Below, piece by piece: positions 1 to 4,604 of a stretch of 11,941 nucleotides of DNA; position 1 is the stretch's first letter; each line of letters starts with the position of its first letter. The DNA is from Frankiaceae bacterium. GTDB taxonomy: Bacteria > Actinomycetota > Actinomycetes > JAFAQI01. The stretch is from NCBI GenBank assembly GCA_030840545.1, contig JAVEEH010000208.1:1-11941 (forward strand). The letters run 5' to 3'. The translations under genes were made by a program, and so were the position numbers. A model generated the notes under the pieces. That model was not told where the DNA came from. It worked only from the letters and a program-made list of their open reading frames with translations, and searched no databases.

Positions 1-74
1 ACGCCGACCGTCGCGATCAGCCACCACCGTTTCGGGACACTGAGGCGCTCGGCGTACATGATGGTGTTTTCCAT
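1..74 (-). CDS. DUF3093 family membrane protein, N-terminal part (truncated by window edge)
   Basis: This is the start of a minus-strand gene running off the left edge; 24 full codons are visible. The reading begins M-E-N-T-I-M and continues YAERLSVPKRWWLIATVG. The pattern Y-x-E-R-L-x-V-P followed by a Trp pair and a hydrophobic stretch is how I recall actinobacterial DUF3093 proteins beginning, just before their first membrane segment. The function of the family is unknown. Context supports the call: DUF3093 genes usually lie divergently next to dut in actinobacteria, and dut is 1.5 kb away here in the divergent orientation. Two starts are possible: ATG at 74, or ATG at 59, which has a weak purine-rich GGAAAA 7 nt upstream. 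I chose 74 because it gives the usual short tail before the Y-x-E-R-L motif. The remainder of the gene is not visible, so integrity cannot be judged. Confidence 0.72.
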   Translation of the reverse strand, partial: MENTIMYAERLSVPKRWWLIATVG

Positions 75-114
75 GCCCAAAGGGGCGTTCGGTTCGGCTG
101 GGGCGGGCATGACA

Positions 115-136
115 GGCAGCGTGGCACAACGCTGCC
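115..136. repeat. Inverted repeat, 8-bp arms, upstream of doxX
   Basis: GGCAGCGT (115-122) and ACGCTGCC (129-136) are perfect inverted repeats around a 6-nt centre, GGCACA. The element lies in the 93-bp gap between the divergent DUF3093 and doxX starts. It could be a dimeric repressor or activator operator, or a hairpin in the doxX leader. The symmetry is seen directly; the role is inferred. No T-run follows, so it does not look like an intrinsic terminator, and no plus-strand gene precedes it. Confidence 0.5.
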
Positions 137-153
137 CAGCGCCCCTAGCGGCG

Positions 154-159
154 AGGAGG
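154..159 (+). promoter_or_regulatory. Ribosome binding site of doxX
   Basis: A full consensus AGGAGG lies 8 nt before the ATG at 168 and fixes that start. It is the strongest Shine-Dalgarno in the window and contrasts with the neighbouring genes that lack one. Confidence 0.85.
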
Positions 160-167
160 AGATCCCG

Positions 168-743
168 ATGCCCGAAGGCCTGCTCATCATCCGACTTGCA
201 CTTGGCCTGCTGCTGTTCGCGCACGGCACCCAGAAGCTGTTCGGGTGGTACGGCGGTTACGGCCTCGACGGGACCGGCGGCTTTTTCGAGTCGGTGGGGC
301 ACAAGCCCGGCCGGCTGATGGCCGGCATCGCGGGGATCTCCGAGGCAGGGGGCGGCCTGCTGCTGGTGCTCGGCCTGTTCACGCCGCTCGGCGCCGCCAT
401 GGTCGTGGGCACGATGATCGTGGCCGCGGTGTCGGTGCATGCGCCCAACGGGCTCTGGGCCACCAACGGTGGCTACGAGCTCCCGTTGATCAATGCGCTG
501 GTCGGCGCCGGGCTCGGTTTCACCGGCGCGGGCGCCTGGTCGGCCGACCACGCCTTCAACATTCCCTGGTCCCGCGGTGCCGGCGCCGGGATGCTCGCCC
601 TGTTCCTGGCCGGCTCTGCCTCGGCTGTCACCCTCGCCCGCCGGCAGAAGGTCGTCGCCGAGGAGCCGCAGGCCGATGCCTACCCCGCCGAAGCGGCCCC
701 GGCCGACGCCACCGCCGAGTCGGACCAGCAGCTCAACGCGTGA
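168..743 (+). CDS. DoxX family integral membrane protein
   Basis: This 191-aa protein of the DoxX/DoxD-like family probably sits in the cytoplasmic membrane. The N-terminus reads LIIRLALGLLLFAHGTQKLF followed by a Gly/Trp-rich turn, the signature of the family's first helix. Four hydrophobic segments lie at roughly residues 3-20, 45-65, 68-90 and 105-155 (the last region possibly split in two). Family members have been linked to thiosulfate-quinone oxidoreductase and to redox or thiol-stress membrane complexes, but most lack an assigned reaction, so no substrate is claimed. The tail from about residue 160 is hydrophilic, rich in Ala, Glu and Asp, and probably cytosolic and disordered; it makes the protein longer than the usual 130-150 aa. 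The ATG has a perfect Shine-Dalgarno. The 3' end overlaps that of the convergent dehydrogenase gene by 11 bp. Confidence 0.88.
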   Translation: MPEGLLIIRLALGLLLFAHGTQKLFGWYGGYGLDGTGGFFESVGHKPGRLMAGIAGISEAGGGLLLVLGLFTPLGAAMVVGTMIVAAVSVHAPNGLWATNGGYELPLINALVGAGLGFTGAGAWSADHAFNIPWSRGAGAGMLALFLAGSASAVTLARRQKVVAEEPQADAYPAEAAPADATAESDQQLNA

Positions 744-1578
744 GGGGCAGGCGTCGCACGCCGGTGACGATGCCCTTCACGATGTCCGAGACCGCCGTCG
801 GGATAAGCCGTTCTGCCAGCACGCCTCCGACGGCGTCGACACCGATGAGATAGCGCGCCAGCGGCACCGGCGTCTGCAGCGCCAGCCGCACCGTGCGGGC
901 CACCCACACCGGGTCCGGCATCACCCGGGTGCCGGCCGACGTCGTCCGGCGGGCCCGGTCGTAGGCAGCGGCGTAGGTCCCGGTTGCCGCCTCCTCCGGA
1001 TAGCTGGCACCGTCCCAGATGCCGGTGCCGAAGCTCCCGGGCTCGATCAGGCTGACCGTGACGCCGTACGGCGCGACCTCCATCCGCAACGCGTCGGTCA
1101 TGGCCTCGACGCCGTGCTTCGAGGCGCAGTACCAGCCCATCAACGGCAGCGAGATCCGCCCGGCGATCGAGGAGATGTTGACGATGCGCCCGTCGCCGCG
1201 CGACCGCATCCCGGGGAGCACCAACCGGGCGATGCGCGCGGGTGCAACGAGGTTGACCTCGAGCTGATAGCGGACAGCTTCGTCGTCGACGTCCTCGATC
1301 GCTCCCGCCTGGGCGAACCCGGCGTTGTTGACGACCGCCCAGATGTCGGTGGTCGCCTCGATCTCGGCAAAGCCCTTCGCGGTCGACTCCGCGTCGGCGA
1401 CATCGAGCAGGACGGTCCGGACGGTGAGGCCCCGCTCGGTCGCCGCCTCCTGCAGCACCTCGGCCTTGGTCTGTGACCGCGCCGTGCCGATCACGTCATA
1501 GCCGGCCGCCGCCAGCTCCAGCGCGGTCACCAGACCGATCCCGCTGTTTGCTCCGGTCACCACCACGCTTCTCGTCAT
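733..1578 (-). CDS. Classical short-chain dehydrogenase/reductase (SDR)
   Basis: A 281-aa cytosolic NAD(P)-dependent oxidoreductase with all classical SDR marks. These are the nucleotide-binding motif TGANSGIG at residues 8-15, Asp59 in the D-V motif after beta strand 3, NNAG at 84-87, and the catalytic tetrad Asn109, Ser137, Tyr150 and Lys154. Arg34 at the end of beta strand 2 favours NADP(H). The substrate cannot be read from sequence; the C-terminal substrate-binding part (residues 185-281) matches nothing I know in detail. I chose the ATG at 1578, placing the Rossmann strand at residue 4. An upstream in-frame ATG at 1632 would add 18 unconserved residues and run into dut. No Shine-Dalgarno precedes 1578. 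Only 19 bp separate this start from that of dut, so its promoter must lie inside the dut 5' coding region. The 3' end overlaps doxX. Confidence 0.9.
   Translation of the reverse strand: MTRSVVVTGANSGIGLVTALELAAAGYDVIGTARSQTKAEVLQEAATERGLTVRTVLLDVADAESTAKGFAEIEATTDIWAVVNNAGFAQAGAIEDVDDEAVRYQLEVNLVAPARIARLVLPGMRSRGDGRIVNISSIAGRISLPLMGWYCASKHGVEAMTDALRMEVAPYGVTVSLIEPGSFGTGIWDGASYPEEAATGTYAAAYDRARRTTSAGTRVMPDPVWVARTVRLALQTPVPLARYLIGVDAVGGVLAERLIPTAVSDIVKGIVTGVRRLPLTR
750..762. terminator. Small hairpin just after the doxX stop (possible weak terminator)
   Basis: GGCGT and ACGCC form a 5-bp perfect stem with a 3-nt loop, starting 6 nt after the doxX stop. It lies inside the 3' coding end of the convergent dehydrogenase gene and has no T-tract. 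The stem is seen directly; a terminator role is only suggested by its position, and such short GC hairpins are common in this composition. Confidence 0.2.
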
Positions 1579-1583
1579 GGCTA

Positions 1584-1589
1584 TAGGGT
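1584..1589 (+). promoter_or_regulatory. -10 box of a leaderless dut promoter
   Basis: TAGGGT (within TATAGGGT at 1582-1589) fits the actinobacterial -10 pattern TAnnnT and lies 8 nt before the GTG at 1598. No Shine-Dalgarno precedes that GTG, so transcription probably starts at or very near the start codon. No convincing -35 is seen, which is common for such promoters. Confidence 0.55.
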
Positions 1590-1597
1590 GCCCCGCC

Positions 1598-2101
1598 GTG
1601 GATGACAGCGAACAGTCCCCCCCATCGGGCACCCGTGTGCTGCTGCAGCGGCTGGATGCCGAGCTGCCGCTCCCCGCCTATGCGCATCCGGGCGACGCCG
1701 GCGCCGATCTCGTGACCGCTGTCGACGTCGAGCTCGCGCCGGGGGAGCGCGCCGTCGTCCCCACCGGGGTCGCGATCGCCTTGCCGGAGGGCTACGCCGC
1801 GTTCGTGCACCCGCGGTCGGGGCTGGCCGCCCGCGCCGGCCTGGCCCTGGTCAACGCACCGGGCACGATCGATGCCGGCTATCGCGGGGAGATCAAGGTC
1901 ATCGTGGTCAACCTCGATCCGAGCACTCCGATCCGCCTTGCCCGTGGCGACCGCATCGCGCAGCTCGTCATCCAGCGGGTGGAGCGAGCCGAGTTCACCG
2001 AGGTCGACGTGCTTCCGGAATCGATGCGTTCGGACGGTGGTTTTGGTTCCACCGGTGGTTACGGTGGAGCAGAAGACACCGGCCGGGCTGTGAGGAGTTG
2101 A
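1598..2101 (+). CDS. dut: Deoxyuridine 5'-triphosphate nucleotidohydrolase (dUTPase)
   Basis: A 167-aa homotrimeric-type dUTPase. It hydrolyses dUTP to dUMP and pyrophosphate, keeping uracil out of DNA and supplying dUMP for thymidylate synthesis. All five family motifs are present in order: I, HPGDAGADL (30-38); II, PRSGLAARAGL (72-82); III, GTIDAGYRGEI (89-99) with the catalytic Asp92 and substrate-stacking Tyr95; IV, RGDRIAQLVI (116-125); V, R-S-D-GGFGSTG (144-153), the Gly-rich C-terminal arm. Motif V has Ser where Gly is usual after the Arg, a mild change. I take GTG 1598 as the start because a TAGGGT -10 box sits just upstream. An in-frame ATG at 1577 would place that box inside the coding sequence and overlap the divergent SDR start. 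It is the first gene of an operon with DUF3710, whose start lies 2 nt after this stop. Confidence 0.95.
   Translation: MDDSEQSPPSGTRVLLQRLDAELPLPAYAHPGDAGADLVTAVDVELAPGERAVVPTGVAIALPEGYAAFVHPRSGLAARAGLALVNAPGTIDAGYRGEIKVIVVNLDPSTPIRLARGDRIAQLVIQRVERAEFTEVDVLPESMRSDGGFGSTGGYGGAEDTGRAVRS
2092..2097 (+). promoter_or_regulatory. Ribosome binding site deciding the DUF3710 start
   Basis: GAGGAG lies 6 nt before GTG 2104 but directly abuts an in-frame TTG at 2098. The spacing therefore selects GTG 2104. The site lies inside the last codons of dut, so translation of the two genes is probably coupled. Confidence 0.75.
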
Positions 2102-2103
2102 CC

Positions 2104-2862
2104 GTGTTCCGACGCCGCGGCACTGCGGACGACGAGCCGGACGACGCCGTCCTCGACGAAGAAGCCGGCGACCCGACGTCGGATGCGGTTGTCGAGGCGG
2201 AGTTGCCGGCGCCGGCCGCCGGTCCGCTGGCCGGGCCGTGGGACTCCACCGAACCGCCCGCCGACGACGTGCCGCGCATCGACCTGGGTGCGCTGCTCGT
2301 GCCTGTCTCCGACGACATCGAGCTTCGGGTCGACGTCCAGGAGCACACCGTCGTCGCCGCGACCCTGGTCGACGGCAACAGCGCCATGCAGGTCCACGCG
2401 TTCGCCGCGCCTCGGTCGCGGGGCATCTGGGCCGAAGTGCGCGACGAGATCGCCGACTCGTTGCGGCAGACCGGTGGCACCGCCGAGCCCGCGGACGGGC
2501 CGTTCGGGGCAGAGCTGCGCGCCCGGGTGCCCGCCACCGGCCCGGACGGGCAACCGTTGGCCGGCCAGATGGCCCAGCTCCAGCCGATGCGCTTCGTCGG
2601 CGTGGACGGGCCGCGCTGGTTCCTCCGCGGCCTGCTGACAGGACCCGCCGCGACCGACCCCATGCAGGCCCGGCGGCTGCTCGACGCGTTCCGAGGCACC
2701 GTTGTCGTTCGCGGCGCCGAGGCGATGGCGCCCCGCGACATGCTGCCGTTGCGGCTGCCCAAGGAGGCACTCGCCGCCCACGAGGCGGCCGAGCCCGCCG
2801 AGCCGGCCCGCCCGACCTTGGAGATGCTCGAGCGCGGGCCCGAGATCACGGAAACGTCATGA
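2104..2862 (+). CDS. DUF3710 family protein
   Basis: A 252-aa soluble protein of the actinobacterial DUF3710 family, function unknown. The first 45 or so residues (after M-F-R-R-R-G) are acidic, Pro/Ala-rich and probably disordered. The conserved domain starts around GPWDSTE, continues through RIDLGALLVPVSDDIELRVD, FAAPRSRGIWAEVRDEIADS and RFVGVDGPRWFLRGLLTG, and ends in RDMLPLRLP; these are stretches I recognise from the family. No catalytic or metal motif is evident. It lies between dut and the OB-fold gene on the same strand, an order conserved in Mycobacterium (Rv2697c-Rv2696c) and Streptomyces. This suggests a role near nucleotide or nucleic-acid metabolism, an inference from position only. 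The next gene's ATG lies 4 nt after this stop, so the two are almost certainly cotranscribed. Confidence 0.9.
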   Translation: MFRRRGTADDEPDDAVLDEEAGDPTSDAVVEAELPAPAAGPLAGPWDSTEPPADDVPRIDLGALLVPVSDDIELRVDVQEHTVVAATLVDGNSAMQVHAFAAPRSRGIWAEVRDEIADSLRQTGGTAEPADGPFGAELRARVPATGPDGQPLAGQMAQLQPMRFVGVDGPRWFLRGLLTGPAATDPMQARRLLDAFRGTVVVRGAEAMAPRDMLPLRLPKEALAAHEAAEPAEPARPTLEMLERGPEITETS

Positions 2863-2866
2863 CGCG

Positions 2867-3232
2867 ATGAACCGGTTCAAGCGGGCGGTGCGCAGCCTCA
2901 CTGCCGAGGACGAGGAGCTCGACGCCGAGCACCTGCAGAAGCAGGCGGTCAAGGCGGGCGCGATGACGGTCGCCACCTGTGGCGACCGGGTGCCGGTGAC
3001 GGTGCTCGGCACGATCCGTGCAATGACCATCCGGCCGCGAGCGGGCGTGCCCGCGCTCGAGGCCGAGCTCTACGACGGATCCGGGACTGTGACGCTCGTC
3101 TGGCTCGGACGCCGCACCATTGCCGGGCTTGGTCCCGGCCGGCAGCTGCGCGCCACCGGTCGGATCACGACGTCGGAGGGCCGGCGCCTCATCTACAACC
3201 CGCGCTACGAGATGACAGCGGTCGACGGCTAG
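2867..3232 (+). CDS. OB-fold nucleic-acid-binding domain protein
   Basis: A 121-aa protein homologous to the small OB-fold proteins found after DUF3710 in actinobacteria (Rv2694c type). A charged N-terminal segment (residues 1-30, acidic around 14-21) precedes a beta-rich region. Its order of elements suits a five-strand OB barrel of the RecG/aspartyl-tRNA-synthetase anticodon-binding class: PVTVLGTIRAMTI, ALEAELYDGSGTVTLVWLG, an IAGLGPG turn, LRATGRITTSEG and the terminal LIYNPRYEM. Family knowledge suggests single-stranded nucleic-acid binding; no partner or enzyme activity can be read. ATG 2867 was chosen because it follows the DUF3710 stop by 4 nt and opens with the conserved-looking M-N-R-F-K-R. 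Its Shine-Dalgarno is weak (GGAAA, too distant), fitting translational coupling. The stop codon TAG is shared, through a CTAG palindrome, with the convergent ceoC stop. Confidence 0.85.
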   Translation: MNRFKRAVRSLTAEDEELDAEHLQKQAVKAGAMTVATCGDRVPVTVLGTIRAMTIRPRAGVPALEAELYDGSGTVTLVWLGRRTIAGLGPGRQLRATGRITTSEGRRLIYNPRYEMTAVDG

Positions 3233-3235
3233 CCG
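3226..3235. other. Palindrome carrying the stop codons of two convergent genes
   Basis: CGGCTAGCCG is a perfect 10-bp palindrome. Its central CTAG (3229-3232) provides TAG to the OB-fold gene on the plus strand and TAG to ceoC on the minus strand, so the genes overlap by 4 bp. With no loop and no T-tract it is a poor hairpin. I see no separate terminator between the two convergent units. Confidence 0.6.
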
Positions 3236-3891
3236 CCGCGGGCGATCAGGTCGTGCAGGTCGTGCTCCATGTCCGGAGCAGCAAGGAACATCAGCTCGTC
3301 CCCGGCTTCGAGCGGGTCGTCCGGGCTCGGCGTGATGACCCGGGTGTCGCGCAGGATCGCGACGAGCACGACGTCCGTCGGCCAGGTGATCGACCCGACG
3401 CGGTGGCCGGCGATCGGTGCGTCCGGCGGGAGTGTCACCTCGACGAGGTTGGCCTGGCCGCGGCGGAAGGACAGCAGCCGCACGAGGTCGCCGACCGTGA
3501 CGGCCTCCTCGACGAGTGCTGAGAGCAGTCGCGGCGTCGACACGGCGACATCGACGCCCCACGACTCGTTGAACAGCCACTCGTTCTTGGGATGGTTGAT
3601 GCGGGCGACGACGCGCGGCACGCCGAACTCCGTCTTGGCGAGCAAAGACACGACCAGGTTGACCTTGTCGTCGCCGGTCGCGGCAACGACGACGGTGCAG
3701 TCCTGCAGTCGTGCCTCCTCGAGACTGTCGAGCTCGCATGCGTCGGCCAGCAGCCATGCGGCGTCGGGCACCGTCTGCTTCTTCAATGCCTTCGGCTCGC
3801 GTTCGATCAGCAGCACCTCGTGACCGTTGTCGAGCAGCTCGCGCGCGATCGAACGGCCGACGTTGCCGGCCCCGGCGATGGCGACTCTCAC
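3229..3891 (-). CDS. ceoC: TrkA-type RCK (KTN) potassium-uptake regulatory protein, CeoC-like
   Basis: A 220-aa cytosolic protein with one RCK unit. Residues 1-130 form a Rossmann-type RCK-N domain with the dinucleotide motif G-A-G-N-V-G at 7-12, acidic Glu30 closing beta strand 2, and VVAATGDDKVNL at the usual ligand loop. Residues 135-218 form an RCK-C/TrkA-C domain ending GDELMFLAA plus a short tail. RCK proteins gate potassium channels or transporters in response to nucleotides such as NAD(H), ATP/ADP or c-di-AMP; which ligand applies here is not visible. The length equals that recalled for mycobacterial CeoC. GTG 3891 overlaps the ceoB TGA in the 4-nt sequence GTGA, with GAGGAG 5 nt upstream, so the two are translationally coupled. 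Together they resemble the two halves of the long enterobacterial TrkA, split into two genes. Confidence 0.92.
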   Translation of the reverse strand: MRVAIAGAGNVGRSIARELLDNGHEVLLIEREPKALKKQTVPDAAWLLADACELDSLEEARLQDCTVVVAATGDDKVNLVVSLLAKTEFGVPRVVARINHPKNEWLFNESWGVDVAVSTPRLLSALVEEAVTVGDLVRLLSFRRGQANLVEVTLPPDAPIAGHRVGSITWPTDVVLVAILRDTRVITPSPDDPLEAGDELMFLAAPDMEHDLHDLIARGG

Positions 3892-4559
3892 CCCTGCTCC
3901 TCTTGCTCGGGGTCCGCGGTGAACGCGGCGGTGACGCGCTCGACGTCCTCGCGGCGGGCCAGCACGTGCAGCACGTCGCCGTCTTGGAGCGCCGTGCTGC
4001 TCGTGACGAGCATGGCGTCGCCGTACCGGGTGAGGAAGCCCACCCGCGCACCGGTCAGCTCCTCGATCTTGGCCACCGACCGGCCGGCCCAGCCGGGCGC
4101 GAAGTGGATCTCGGCGAGCACGACGTGACCGCTCGGGTCGCTCCAGACGCTGTGGGCACCCTCAGGGATGAGCCGACGGAGCATCTCGTCGGCAGTCCAG
4201 CGGACCGTGGCGACGGTGGGGATGCCCAGCCGGGCGTAGACCTCGGCCCGGCGCGGGTCATAGATGCGGGCGACGACGTTCTCGACGCCGAAGGTCTCCC
4301 GGGCCACCCGCGCCGAGATGATGTTGGAGTTGTCGCCGCTGGACACGGCCGCGAAGGCGCCGGCCTCCTCGATCCCAGCCTCGATCAGGGTGTCGCGGTC
4401 GAAGCCCACACCGGTGACCTGGGTGCCGCGAAAGTCCGGACCGAGGCGGCGAAAGGCACCCGCGTCCAGGTCGACGACGGCGACGGAATGACCGGCCGTC
4501 TCGAGGCTGTGCGCGAGGGTCGAGCCGACCCGCCCGCAACCCATGATCACGACATGCAC
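3888..4559 (-). CDS. ceoB: TrkA-type RCK (KTN) potassium-uptake regulatory protein, CeoB-like
   Basis: A 223-aa cytosolic RCK protein, paralogous to the downstream one. The RCK-N domain (residues 1-132) opens MHVVIMGCGRVG with G-C-G-R-V-G at 7-12 and acidic Asp30, continues with GFDRDTLIEAG and VSSGDNSNIISA, and ends ARIYDPRRAEVYARLGI. The RCK-C domain covers about 138-212, and the extreme C-terminus is Glu-rich. It presumably forms an octameric or hetero-oligomeric gating ring with CeoC, as known for RCK systems. I chose GTG 4559 because a TATGGT -10 box (4572-4567 on the minus strand) lies 7 nt before it, the leaderless layout. ATG 4571 would give 227 aa with an extra M-V-L-A and is the alternative. 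The gene is divergent from the APC permease across 45 bp. No TrkH or KtrB pore gene is near. Confidence 0.92.
   Translation of the reverse strand: MHVVIMGCGRVGSTLAHSLETAGHSVAVVDLDAGAFRRLGPDFRGTQVTGVGFDRDTLIEAGIEEAGAFAAVSSGDNSNIISARVARETFGVENVVARIYDPRRAEVYARLGIPTVATVRWTADEMLRRLIPEGAHSVWSDPSGHVVLAEIHFAPGWAGRSVAKIEELTGARVGFLTRYGDAMLVTSSTALQDGDVLHVLARREDVERVTAAFTADPEQEEQG
3897..3902 (-). promoter_or_regulatory. Ribosome binding site of ceoC inside ceoB
   Basis: Read on the minus strand, GAGGAG ends 5 nt before GTG 3891. It supports that start and the GTGA overlap with the ceoB stop codon. Confidence 0.75.
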
Positions 4560-4566
4560 GGCCAGC

Positions 4567-4572
4567 ACCATA
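4567..4572 (-). promoter_or_regulatory. -10 box of a leaderless ceoB promoter
   Basis: On the minus strand TATGGT matches TAnnnT, with 7 nt to GTG 4559. There is no Shine-Dalgarno. It lies in the same 45-bp gap as the oppositely directed permease -10 box, 20 bp away. Confidence 0.5.
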
Positions 4573-4592
4573 CCTGCGCGGGGTCGGGCCCG

Positions 4593-4598
4593 TAGCCT
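4593..4598 (+). promoter_or_regulatory. -10 box of a leaderless APC-permease promoter
   Basis: TAGCCT matches TAnnnT and is followed by exactly 6 nt and the GTG at 4605. No Shine-Dalgarno and no clear -35 are seen. The spacing equals that at dxs, so transcription probably begins at the G of the start codon. Confidence 0.6.
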
Positions 4599-4604
4599 GT
4601 CGCC

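Noticed and set aside
493..1476. Plus-strand open frame (327 codons) opposite the SDR gene
   Set aside because: It overlaps doxX in another frame and is antisense to a gene with a complete SDR catalytic tetrad. The product is Arg/Gly/Asp-rich noise.
1577..1597. ATG 1577 as the dut start
   Set aside because: It would put the TATAGGGT promoter element inside the coding sequence and overlap the divergent SDR start. GTG 1598 fits the leaderless pattern.
1496..2770. Long minus-strand open frame (about 424 codons) opposite dut and DUF3710
   Set aside because: Its translation is Arg/Pro/Ala-rich low-complexity sequence with no domain, whereas the opposite strand encodes clear dut motifs and DUF3710. 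Long antisense frames are expected at this GC content.
4560..4604. Possible c-di-AMP (ydaO/kimA) or other riboswitch before the permease
   Set aside because: The gap is only 45 bp and the -10 box sits 6 nt from the start codon, leaving no leader to form an aptamer.
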